Notes: generated by a model from the letters alone, not told the origin. Positions 1 through 5,420 are shown, numbered from the stretch's first letter. The stretch: DNA of 6,199 bases from Candidatus Bathyarchaeota archaeon (GCA_003662715.1 QMYO01000107.1:1-6199); one strand, 5' to 3'. A program made the numbers and translations.

Positions 1-802
1 CTCCTACGTCTTTGAATTCTGCAAGTATTTTAGCTGCTTCAATCCTATGCTTAGCTGCTTCCGGGTGCGGCCTATACTTTGCGAACAGCGGTAGTTTACC
101 TTTAAACTTAATTGGCAGAACCCTTCTTAGGAAACCGAATTCTCCCTTGAGAAACTCAACTAGGGGGCCCCAGTGGGGTGGGTGTACGTCCCATAGGAAT
201 GAGAAGTAGTATGTTCCCTCCTCCGCAACCACTGTTGCTAGGTCTGTCATTCTCCTTTGGCCTATGGTGTCCCCGTAGTATGCTGCATCCAGGACCTCCG
301 GTAGGCTGGCATGCCATTTGCTTTTTACCATGGAGTGTGCTCTTTCCCAAAGCTGAATAACCACCTTGGCCGGTCCGCGGTCCTGCCATTCCCTTTTCTT
401 CTTTATCCAAACCTTATTCGCTAACTCGTCCCTTAGTCCTTCGGCCGTAGTGTTACCGATAATTCTTATGAATGGTTCCTTTAGGAAGAAAACGTTGGCA
501 TCGTGGACGACATCTCTAATGTACCTCATTAAAGTGCCTTTACCGGTCCGAGTATCTCCGATGAGAACTGCGAAAATAGTTGCCGGAGGCAACCTGTAGT
601 CGATCAGGTACATTTTGCTTGCAGCGTTTAAGAGTAAAGCACCTGCCACCTTAACTGCGAAAACATTGTTCCTAAACATGTCAGGTGACATTAGCTCAAC
701 ATATTTCAGCCAGTGATACATAAAACCCCCAGGTATGAAGGGTTCTAGGGTTAGTTGCGCAGATTTTAAATCCTTCTTCTCCCCCTTTCTCCTATGAGGC
801 AT
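1..802 (-). CDS. P-loop ATPase, possibly primase-helicase/DUF3987-like (3' end outside window)
   Basis: A single open frame of 267 codons runs off the left edge, so the C-terminus is missing. The ATG at 802 is preceded 8 nt upstream by GGAGGG (811-816), and an in-frame TAG lies 16 codons further upstream, so the start is well supported. A Walker A loop, GDTRTGKGT, is at residues 82-90 after a hydrophobic strand (IFAVLI). Later come a strand ending in an acidic residue (VVIQLWERAH, 147-156), a possible Walker B/E, and GFLRRVLPI (223-231), which recalls the arginine-bearing region of DUF3987/primase-helicase ATPases. The order (RLPP before the P-loop, a GNTTAEGL segment, late GFLRR) fits that group, but the family call is from memory of patterns. 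The role is inferred as a DNA-dependent motor in replication. It lies 45 nt after the AbrB-like gene and is probably co-transcribed with it. No break or intron is apparent in this frame. Confidence 0.8.
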   Translation of the reverse strand, partial: MPHRRKGEKKDLKSAQLTLEPFIPGGFMYHWLKYVELMSPDMFRNNVFAVKVAGALLLNAASKMYLIDYRLPPATIFAVLIGDTRTGKGTLMRYIRDVVHDANVFFLKEPFIRIIGNTTAEGLRDELANKVWIKKKREWQDRGPAKVVIQLWERAHSMVKSKWHASLPEVLDAAYYGDTIGQRRMTDLATVVAEEGTYYFSFLWDVHPPHWGPLVEFLKGEFGFLRRVLPIKFKGKLPLFAKYRPHPEAAKHRIEAAKILAEFKDVG

Positions 803-847
803 GTTTCTGACCCTCCGGATGATGTGGAGACCCCAAAATGAGCTCAG

Positions 848-979
848 CTATGATTGAACTTCCAGAACAACCTTGTAAGTCCTGGACTTGTCTATGAGAG
901 GCTTAAGCTCCTTAGGGATCTTTATAATGTAGCGGTTGTTAGACTTCCAAATCTTAGCCGTAAACACTATTCTATCCAT
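848..979 (-). CDS. Small AbrB/SpoVT-like DNA-binding protein (43 aa)
   Basis: The 43-residue product begins MDRIVFTAKIWKSNNRYIIK and continues IPKELKPLIDK, then a strand-rich tail (TYKVVLEVQS). The pattern AKxWKSNNxYxIxIPKEL resembles the swapped-hairpin AbrB/SpoVT fold common as tiny regulators in Crenarchaeota, which bind DNA as dimers; this is family resemblance, not proof. The frame is open to an ATG at 1030, but that ATG lies in a TATA-like element, so the internal ATG at 979 is preferred. GGGTG (989-993) sits 9 nt before it. The gene has its own probable promoter and precedes the P-loop ATPase gene by 45 nt, suggesting a two-gene unit in which it could be a regulator. It could instead be an unrelated small basic protein. 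Confidence 0.7.
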   Translation of the reverse strand: MDRIVFTAKIWKSNNRYIIKIPKELKPLIDKSRTYKVVLEVQS

Positions 980-1019
980 AATGGAAAACACCCAGTCACT
1001 ATAGGATACACTGCGGAAA

Positions 1020-1027
1020 TATATAAA
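1020..1027 (-). promoter_or_regulatory. TATA box for the AbrB-like/ATPase unit
   Basis: TTTATATA on the minus strand, centred about 44 nt before the ATG at 979. A transcription start about 26 nt downstream of the centre would be near 998, giving a leader of about 18 nt that carries GGGTG. A second A/T-rich stretch (ATTATATAGTATAATA, near 1055-1072) lies further upstream and could act instead. Confidence 0.5.
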
Positions 1028-1073
1028 CATATAGGCAGATGAACTGGCCAGAGCAGTATTATACTATATAATG

Positions 1074-2672
1074 TTATTTTAACAATATGTCTTTTATCTG
1101 CCATTTAGGTTCAGTACTATATATTTTCCTCCTCCTCATGGCGTGGTCTTCAAAATACCTGATGTGATCCCATACATCGATGACAATGCCGTACTTCTTG
1201 TTGGCCCACGGCCTAGTTATCCTACCAACCCTCTGCAGTGCTCTCGTACTTGACTTTCCCCCGCCAGCCAGGATTAAGGTCCGGAGGGCCGGGAGGTCCA
1301 ACCCTTCATGCGGGGGCCATGGAAGCCCTGTCCGCAAGGGTTGTACATATGATTCCATCTATTTTGGCCCCCCGGACCAGGTTAAATATCATTGCTCTTA
1401 TGTCTGGGTCTACTTGCCCGTAAAGGAACGCTACTTTCAATCCTAGCTTCCTGCATTCTTTCTCTATTAGTTCTCCATGCTTGATTTCCTTAACTAGGAT
1501 CATGAATGGTTTCGGAGACTTATATGCTATTCTTGCTATTAGCTGGTTTCTCACCGGATCCTGGAAAACAGCTTTCTTAACCTTATTAAATAACCATGGG
1601 CCTCCCCGTTTACCCTCGAAATCCTTGGCGTACTTGGGGAAGTAATGTGCGAAATAGATTTTGACAGGAACAAGATAGCCTTTCTCTATTAGTTCGCTAC
1701 TAAGAATCCTCCTTGGAACCATATCCCCATAGCATGCATAGATATCAAGGTGAGCCGGGAGCCTGGGAGCTAGGTCCCAGACTCCTCTCGGCCATCATCG
1801 CGCCAAGGTGTAGCTGAAAGTGCTAGTCTTAAAGCGTTAGGGTTGGCCATTGAAGTATACCATACTGTCCGTGCTGGTACATGTTGGCATTCATCCATTA
1901 TAACTAGGTCTGCTTTCCTATAGGTCTCATATAGCTTTAGCTTGTCTTCGACATCGGTTTCTTCGAGTAGATGCCTTACTTCCTCGTCAAGGCTCTCTTC
2001 AGGGTATTCGTATGCCTCATATGTTCTTATAGCCCGGTAAAGTGTTTGAACAGTACAGCACACTACGTTTCTATCTATTTGGAAGTAGTCTTTGTTGACT
2101 AGTCCCGCTTCTTCACCGTACTTCTTAAATCTCTGTTTTGCTTGAATCAGCAGGTCCGTGTTTAGTGATAGGAAAAATGTTTTACGCGGCTTAAGGACCT
2201 TATGTAGTGCTACAGCTACTTCAGTTTTGCCACTTCTGGCCTGCCCGGGGGTGTTTATAGGTAAACTTTCCCCCCTAGGCAGGTTTCCAGTGCATGCTTG
2301 GAGTGTTGCTGCTCCTTGGAATTCTAGTTGCTTAAGTATCGATATTAGTGCTTCAAGCTGGTATTTACGTAGAAACTTTGCCTCGTAAAGATCATAGTCT
2401 AACTCCCTATATTTAGCTTCAACACGCCCCATTTTCAGGTTTTCAGCTATCCTCTTAACCCTAACGGTTAGGCCTCTGAAGGTTGTGAAGCTTAGTCTTG
2501 AAGGGTTAAACCAGTACCGTCGTATCATAATGTACTCGTATGCTTTAATGTCAGGGTTCCACTTCTTAAGCTCATATGCGAAGTACTTATTCGAAAACAT
2601 CTTTAGCGCTTCATACTTGGCCAGGTCATCTAGGAAAACTGTAACATAGTTTCCGTGGAAAACTGCCTTCAC
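1074..2672 (-). CDS. XPB/Ssl2-like SF2 helicase interrupted by three BHB mRNA introns
   Basis: Proposed exons are 2672-2285, 2233-1787, 1751-1330 and 1307-1074: 1491 nt in total, 496 residues plus TAA. Unspliced, the gene is three pieces in different frames. Spliced, it is a complete SF2 helicase. RKYQLEA at 102-108 precedes motif I (CTGSGKT, 127-133). Motif II is DECQ (243-246), motif III LSATPWRDDG (268-277), motif V TTLADEGLDLP (415-425) and motif VI QRVGRITRP (444-452). This set resembles the XPB/Ssl2/COG1061 group of dsDNA translocases; the N-terminal 100 residues may be a DNA-recognition domain. The start is a GTG at 2672 overlapping the upstream stop as GTGA, with GGGTGG just before it, the same ribosome site and near-identical spacing as the upstream gene. 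An alternative GTG at 2681 has no good ribosome site. It is probably a replication or recombination helicase. A decayed pseudogene is the alternative, but three independent exact repairs argue strongly against it. Confidence 0.9.
1308..1329 (-). other. BHB mRNA intron 3 (22 nt) in helicase motif V
   Basis: This is the most canonical of the three. The outer helix is 8 bp, CAACCCTT (1343-1336) with AAGGGTTG (1306-1299). The central helix is GCGG (1335-1332) with CCGC (1313-1310). Bulges are ACA (1331-1329) and ATG (1309-1307). The inner helix is GGGC (1328-1325) with GCCC (1317-1314), closing a 7-nt loop. Cutting after the second bulge nucleotides joins GCGGAC to GAAGGG and gives TTLADEGLDLP, an exact SF2 motif V. 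Unspliced RNA hits a TGA at 1308-1306. At 22 nt it is very short for an intron. Confidence 0.92.
1752..1786 (-). other. BHB mRNA intron 2 (35 nt) after helicase motif III
   Basis: The central helix is GCCG (1792-1789) with CGGC (1757-1754). The 5' bulge is AGA (1788-1786) and the 3' bulge TCA (1753-1751). An 11-bp inner helix, GGAGTCTGGGA (1785-1775) with TCCCAGGCTCC (1768-1758), has one G-U wobble and closes a 6-nt loop. Cutting after the second nucleotide of each bulge joins CGAG to ACCTTGAT and gives SATPWRDDGRDLDIYACYGD, a smooth motif III continuation. Unspliced RNA meets an in-frame TAG at 1772-1770 inside the loop. The outer helix is weak. Confidence 0.9.
2234..2284 (-). other. BHB mRNA intron 1 (51 nt) in helicase motif I
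   Basis: The minus-strand RNA has a 4-bp central helix, CTGG (2290-2287) with CCAG (2239-2236). The 5' bulge is AAA (2286-2284) and the 3' bulge AAG (2235-2233). The inner helix is CCTGCC (2283-2278) with GGCAGG (2245-2240), extended after a small internal loop by GGGGG/CCCCC. Cutting after the second nucleotide of each bulge joins GGAA to GTGGC. This removes 17 in-frame residues that split the P-loop and restores CTGSGKT. The outer helix is weak (TGCA against TGGCA with one bulged G). The reading frame stays open if unspliced, so a frame check alone would miss this intron. Confidence 0.87.
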
Positions 2673-2893
2673 GTCTTCCACCCTGCTTTCTTAATGTATT
2701 TTTCGAAGCACATGAATGTTCTATGGTTCCAAACGGGTTCGTAAAGTCTGCACTCCCAAATTGACTTTGGAGCCTCGGAAGGTGACATTACTTCTCCTGT
2801 TCTATGGCATTTAATAACGTATCCGCTTCCTCCATGTTTCCTTATTACTTCGCAGAAGTAGCAACTGTAGCATAGTTTAGGTGTTTTAGGCAT
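2669..2893 (-). CDS. Cys-rich putative zinc-binding protein (74 aa)
   Basis: The ATG at 2893 follows GGGTGG (2903-2898) and a TATA box. The product has cysteines at 8, 11, 14, 29, 48 and 62, including CYSCYFC near the N-terminus and a KCHRTG segment. This suggests one or two metal sites, with zinc or an iron-sulfur cluster both possible. I do not recognise the family. It is the first gene of the leftward unit, and its TGA overlaps the helicase GTG start as GTGA, so the two are very probably translationally coupled. A role as helicase partner or DNA/RNA-binding factor is inference from position only. Confidence 0.75.
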   Translation of the reverse strand: MPKTPKLCYSCYFCEVIRKHGGSGYVIKCHRTGEVMSPSEAPKSIWECRLYEPVWNHRTFMCFEKYIKKAGWKT

Positions 2894-2927
2894 GTTTCCA
2901 CCCGAGTATAGTATATACAGTATATAA

Positions 2928-2935
2928 TATATAAA
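2928..2935 (-). promoter_or_regulatory. TATA box for the leftward zinc-protein/helicase unit
   Basis: TTTATATA on the minus strand, centred about 38 nt before the ATG at 2893. A start about 26 nt downstream would be near 2905, leaving a short leader that just includes the GGGTGG ribosome site. Confidence 0.6.
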
Positions 2936-2941
2936 GTATAG

Positions 2942-2980
2942 GGTAGAGAGTGCGGCAGAAAAAATATAAGGTAGAAAGTG
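2942..2980 (+). repeat. Direct repeat GGTAGAnAGTG in the divergent promoter region
   Basis: GGTAGAGAGTG at 2942-2952 and GGTAGAAAGTG at 2970-2980 match at 10 of 11 positions, 28 nt apart. Each follows a TATA-like stretch. They may be operator copies or the trace of a duplicated promoter; which is not decidable from sequence. Confidence 0.45.
2959..2970 (+). promoter_or_regulatory. TATA box for the rightward SSB/Cas4/RecA unit
   Basis: The A/T-rich element AAAAAATATAAG lies about 40 nt before the ATG at 3005. A start about 26 nt downstream, near 2991, would give a short leader with GGAGGT at 2995-3000. A second candidate, ATATATAAAG near 2928-2937, overlaps the TATA box of the opposite strand and would give a longer leader. 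The two divergent promoters share about 110 nt and could be controlled together. Confidence 0.55.
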
Positions 2981-3004
2981 TGTACCGGTTTCTCGGAGGT
3001 AACT

Positions 3005-3529
3005 ATGTCTGAGAAGGGAATGGAAAAGCTAATAAGAACACTAATGAGGTTCGGCATGTCCAGGGAGGATGCTGAAAAGTATGCTCAAAGATATTTTCAA
3101 GCTTTAAACGAGGCTCAAAGAGTTAGTAAGGATAAGCTCGAGGAAATTAAGAGGTTTGCCTTGAAAACCCTGCCTCACAGCGAGGACTTTAGGGTTAAGT
3201 ATGATAAGTACGATGTTATAATAGTTCAAGTTCCAGCAGTACCTCAAGTGAAAAGGACTTCAAGCGGAAACTACAAGATTGGCCTACTGTGGCCAGGCGC
3301 TAAGGGATCTATTGGGGGACCATGGATTTCAGCTTTCTTCTCAAGTAAAGAAGAAGCAGATAAAGTTGCTAGTAGGCCCGGTGACTTCTTCCTCTTGATT
3401 GGTAAGGTTAGGACCAGAGAGTATATGGGTGGGCCAACGTACAGTATTAACGTTGCCGGATTGATTGAGCTTGGTGAAGAAGAGGTTCCTGAAGAGGTTT
3501 TCGGTGAAGAAGGTTTTGCGGAGGAGTAG
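3005..3529 (+). CDS. SSB-like ssDNA-binding protein (OB-fold candidate, acidic tail)
   Basis: The 174-residue product starts at the ATG at 3005, 4 nt after a perfect GGAGGT; the in-frame ATG at 2978 lacks a ribosome site. An N-terminal helical part (1-55) is followed by a strand-rich region (about 68-156), including DFFLLIGKVRTREYMGGPTY and SINVAGLIEL, which looks like an OB-fold. The last 20 residues are strongly acidic (EEEVPEEVFGEE), as in many SSB-type proteins, where such tails recruit partners. The likely role is coating ssDNA during replication or recombination. It heads the rightward unit and ends 4 nt before the Cas4-like gene. The assignment rests on shape and context, not a diagnostic motif. 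Confidence 0.72.
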   Translation: MSEKGMEKLIRTLMRFGMSREDAEKYAQRYFQALNEAQRVSKDKLEEIKRFALKTLPHSEDFRVKYDKYDVIIVQVPAVPQVKRTSSGNYKIGLLWPGAKGSIGGPWISAFFSSKEEADKVASRPGDFFLLIGKVRTREYMGGPTYSINVAGLIELGEEEVPEEVFGEEGFAEE

Positions 3530-3533
3530 CTGA

Positions 3534-4178
3534 ATGGAAGCATCTATTGACGAGCTTAGGAGGAAGATTAGGCAAGCATTCATAATGTTCGATGTTAAGC
3601 CAAGGAACCCGTATGAAATCTATGTTACTGAAGCGGTCGGATGCCTTAGAAGAGCTTTTTTCAACATAAAGTTCAACGCCAACCCTGTTCTCGAATCAGC
3701 TGATGTAATAATGGGTAAGCTTGTGCATTTAGCGTTGCCTAAGGTTCTCAAGGACATTGTTAATGCGGAGTTCGAGGTTCCTCTTGGATACAATATTTCC
3801 GGCCCATGGGTTCTAAGTGGACGTGCAGACGCTATGGACGCTGACATGGTTTACGAGTTCAAGTTCTCTTCACCGTACAGCGATGCTAAGCCAATATATT
3901 TTATGCAGGCAAACGCCTACGCTGTCATGGCTGAGAGGCCGATGTTCGCCCTGGTTATTATCGATAAGAAGACCTTCGACGTGGACATTATGGTTTCCGA
4001 AGCGGATGTTAAAGGGTTTAACGCTGTTGTTGAAAGAGCTAAAACAATAATATCGTGTGTTGAGAGAAACGAGGTACCTCCCGGGCCCGACTATGATTGG
4101 CAATGTAAGAACTGCCCTTACGCATTAATTTGTGTGGAGGGTAAGAAATGGATAGGTCAGAAACCTCTAAAACCATAG
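3534..4178 (+). CDS. Cas4-like PD-(D/E)XK nuclease with [4Fe-4S] cysteines
   Basis: The 214-residue product has the Cas4/RecB-nuclease signature: a conserved His (MGKLVHLAL, H65), Asp (SGRADAMD, D99), the E-x-K pair (VYEFKFS, E108 and K110) and a downstream Gln (FMQANAY, Q125). One N-terminal cysteine (C37) and three C-terminal cysteines (C191, C194, C200 in QCKNCPYALIC) match the four iron-sulfur ligands of Cas4. The family cuts or resects DNA ends; in viruses and plasmids such proteins are thought to act in replication or recombination. No cas1 or cas2 is nearby, so CRISPR adaptation is not indicated. GAGGAG at 3521-3526 is the ribosome site, inside the SSB-like gene's end. The 3' end overlaps the membrane-protein gene by 31 nt. 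Confidence 0.88.
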   Translation: MEASIDELRRKIRQAFIMFDVKPRNPYEIYVTEAVGCLRRAFFNIKFNANPVLESADVIMGKLVHLALPKVLKDIVNAEFEVPLGYNISGPWVLSGRADAMDADMVYEFKFSSPYSDAKPIYFMQANAYAVMAERPMFALVIIDKKTFDVDIMVSEADVKGFNAVVERAKTIISCVERNEVPPGPDYDWQCKNCPYALICVEGKKWIGQKPLKP

Positions 4179-4354
4179 GGTGGCTGGTTTACTGGTTGGG
4201 TTTAACGTTGCTAGGTGTTTCTCTTTCAATCTACCTGCTACGTTCAGGTAATCCAGTTAAGGTGGGGCTAGGGTTTTTAACGATGATTTTAGTGGTTGCT
4301 TCAATGTCTTTCACTGCATACTTCCTTCATAAGCTTTTAAGGAGGGGGAAATAA
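4148..4354 (+). CDS. Small two-helix membrane protein (68 aa)
   Basis: The start ATG follows GGAGGG, 8 nt upstream inside the 3' end of the Cas4-like gene, in another frame. Two hydrophobic segments, about residues 10-32 (TIGWLVYWLGLTLLGVSLSI and onward) and 39-60 (VGLGFLTMILVVASMSFTAY and onward), are separated by a short polar turn (RSGNPVK). A basic tail (HKLLRRGK) suggests both ends face the cytoplasm. No family is recognised. It sits between nuclease and RecA-like genes, and its stop abuts the next ATG directly. A membrane anchor for the replication complex is possible but speculative. Confidence 0.75.
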   Translation: MDRSETSKTIGWLVYWLGLTLLGVSLSIYLLRSGNPVKVGLGFLTMILVVASMSFTAYFLHKLLRRGK

Positions 4355-5062
4355 ATGTCTGAAAAAACAATTGTTGAAATGGTTAAGGAGAAGGGGAAGG
4401 AAAGAGAGAAGAAGAGGATCAGCGAAATTGTTAGGAAAATACATGCGATTGTAGGATATGATACATTCCAGGTGTTTGGACCTACAGGTTCAGGGAAGAC
4501 GAGTTTTGCACTATGGTTGGCCCATGAGTTCGCAAATTCCGGACTTAAAGTATGGTATCTTGATACCGAAAGGAATCTAAGTAAGCCTCCGGAGCATGAG
4601 AACATAGAGTACATTTACACGCCAGTTTTCGACGAAATATACAACTACGTTAGGAACCTGCCTAAGGCGCATCTTTACATTATAGACTCTATCGGTATAC
4701 CTGTTTTAGCGGCCTATGCTGAGTCAACCATGTATGAGAAAGGCACTATGCTCCTGAAAATGGTTACCATGGCCAACTACTTGAAAATAGCAACATACAA
4801 GAACAAAGCTATGGCATTAATAACAAACCAGCCAGTAAGCCCCTATGGTAAAAAGGAAGTTACTGAGGAGGATCTAAGGCCTCTAGGTAGCAAGGCGCTG
4901 TTCTTAAGTAAGGAAATATGGAGAACATGGATTATTGAGACTAGTCCAAGCAGAACCATGTGCGAGATCAGAACATGGAGATCCAGGAGGTATGGTAGAG
5001 GAAAGAAGCTCTTCAGAATAGAAATAACAGACCATGGGGTTAAGGTAACTCCGCTAATATAG
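4355..5062 (+). CDS. RecA/RadA-like ATPase (RadB-type, 235 aa)
   Basis: A RecA-fold core is clear: Walker A GPTGSGKT (42-49), VWYLDTE (66-72) with E72 in the place of the catalytic glutamate, Walker B LYIID (107-111) and the ALITNQP segment (154-160) typical of RecA/RadA. GSKALFLSKEIWRT and the end RIEITDHGV match the C-terminal strands of RadA-type cores. A charged N-terminal 30 residues replaces the helix-hairpin-helix domain of full RadA, so it is closer in size to RadB or KaiC-like paralogues. Likely roles are strand exchange, or regulating recombination with the SSB-like and Cas4-like partners encoded just upstream. GGAGGGGG lies a few nt before the ATG, and the start abuts the upstream stop. 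Confidence 0.88.
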   Translation: MSEKTIVEMVKEKGKEREKKRISEIVRKIHAIVGYDTFQVFGPTGSGKTSFALWLAHEFANSGLKVWYLDTERNLSKPPEHENIEYIYTPVFDEIYNYVRNLPKAHLYIIDSIGIPVLAAYAESTMYEKGTMLLKMVTMANYLKIATYKNKAMALITNQPVSPYGKKEVTEEDLRPLGSKALFLSKEIWRTWIIETSPSRTMCEIRTWRSRRYGRGKKLFRIEITDHGVKVTPLI

Positions 5063-5075
5063 CTTTAAGTTCAAT

Positions 5076-5091
5076 CCTCTTTTTTCTATTT
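5076..5091 (+). terminator. T-rich terminator candidate after the RecA-like gene
   Basis: The pyrimidine run CCTCTTTTTTCTATTT begins 14 nt after the stop. Archaeal termination often uses such T-tracts without a hairpin. It separates the recombination unit from the next promoter. Confidence 0.5.
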
Positions 5092-5100
5092 CCCGGTAGG

Positions 5101-5108
5101 TTTAAATA
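5101..5108 (+). promoter_or_regulatory. TATA box for the right-hand small-gene unit
   Basis: TTTAAATA is centred about 55 nt before the ATG at 5160. Transcription would start near 5130 and give a leader of about 30 nt. It is flanked by TAGGT on the left and ACCTA on the right, a short inverted repeat that could bind a regulator. The next four genes follow with short gaps and lack clear promoters, suggesting one operon. Confidence 0.6.
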
Positions 5109-5159
5109 GGGGTTCTACCTAGGTTATACTTGAGAAAAACCTTCCCGGGGGTGAGATCC

Positions 5160-5405
5160 ATGTCCCAGGTTTCTGAAACTAAACTTGACATGAAAGAATT
5201 AATCGGTAAAGCTATTGTTAGAGCAACTTCACATCATTTCGTACATGTTAAGAACATTTTGGCGGTAAATGTTCTTAAATACAGCGATTGCATAACCGTT
5301 GAAATATATCTTAAAGGATCCCCAATATATGTGGGTGTTGATTTCGACAAGGATGGCAAAATTAAGAACTCATATGTAGGATGGATAAATTCAAAAGAAG
5401 CATAA
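5160..5405 (+). CDS. Hypothetical small protein (81 aa)
   Basis: The ATG at 5160 follows GGGGGTGA, a good ribosome site. The in-frame TTG at 5130 is at the expected transcription start and is rejected as the start. The product has an N-terminal helix (about 8-22) and then strands (ITVEIYL, PIYVGVDFD, YVGWI), suggesting a small alpha/beta or beta-sheet fold. I do not recognise it. It is the first gene of the right-hand operon. Confidence 0.65.
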   Translation: MSQVSETKLDMKELIGKAIVRATSHHFVHVKNILAVNVLKYSDCITVEIYLKGSPIYVGVDFDKDGKIKNSYVGWINSKEA

Positions 5406-5420
5406 TGGAGGTGTTGGGTT

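Noticed and set aside
156..410. Minus-strand frame of 84 codons
   Set aside because: It lies on the same strand but in a different frame from the P-loop ATPase, which is open across the whole region; no ribosome site.
579..593. Hairpin GTTGCC-TCC-GGCAAC (minus strand) as a fourth intron
   Set aside because: There is no central helix or opposed bulges, the flanks do not pair, and the coded RLPPATIF fits a normal protein segment before the P-loop.
848..1030. Longer 60-codon form of the AbrB-like gene
   Set aside because: Its ATG lies at the TATA box, so the message would probably start downstream of it; the extra residues lack AbrB-like character.
1306..1800. Programmed ribosomal frameshifting at the helicase breaks
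   Set aside because: Shifting frame at a slippery site would leave extra residues in motifs III and V; no slippery heptamers are seen, and precise excision gives the consensus.
2234..2284. Intein or mini-intein in the helicase P-loop
   Set aside because: Seventeen residues are far too few for an intein and lack its Cys/Ser start and His-Asn end; the RNA fold explains the insertion.
1074..2672. Helicase as a pseudogene with frameshifts
   Set aside because: Each break has a BHB fold, and one cutting rule restores frame and conserved motifs at all three. Motifs II and VI and the rest show no decay.
2845..3057. Minus-strand frame across the divergent promoter
   Set aside because: It runs through both TATA boxes and overlaps the starts of two well-supported genes; low-complexity product.
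3534..4178. Cas4-like gene as part of a CRISPR-Cas locus
   Set aside because: No cas1, cas2, effector genes or repeat array are in the window; neighbours are recombination proteins.
5130..5159. TTG start extending the 81-residue protein
   Set aside because: It falls at the expected transcription start without a ribosome site, while ATG at 5160 has GGGGGTGA.
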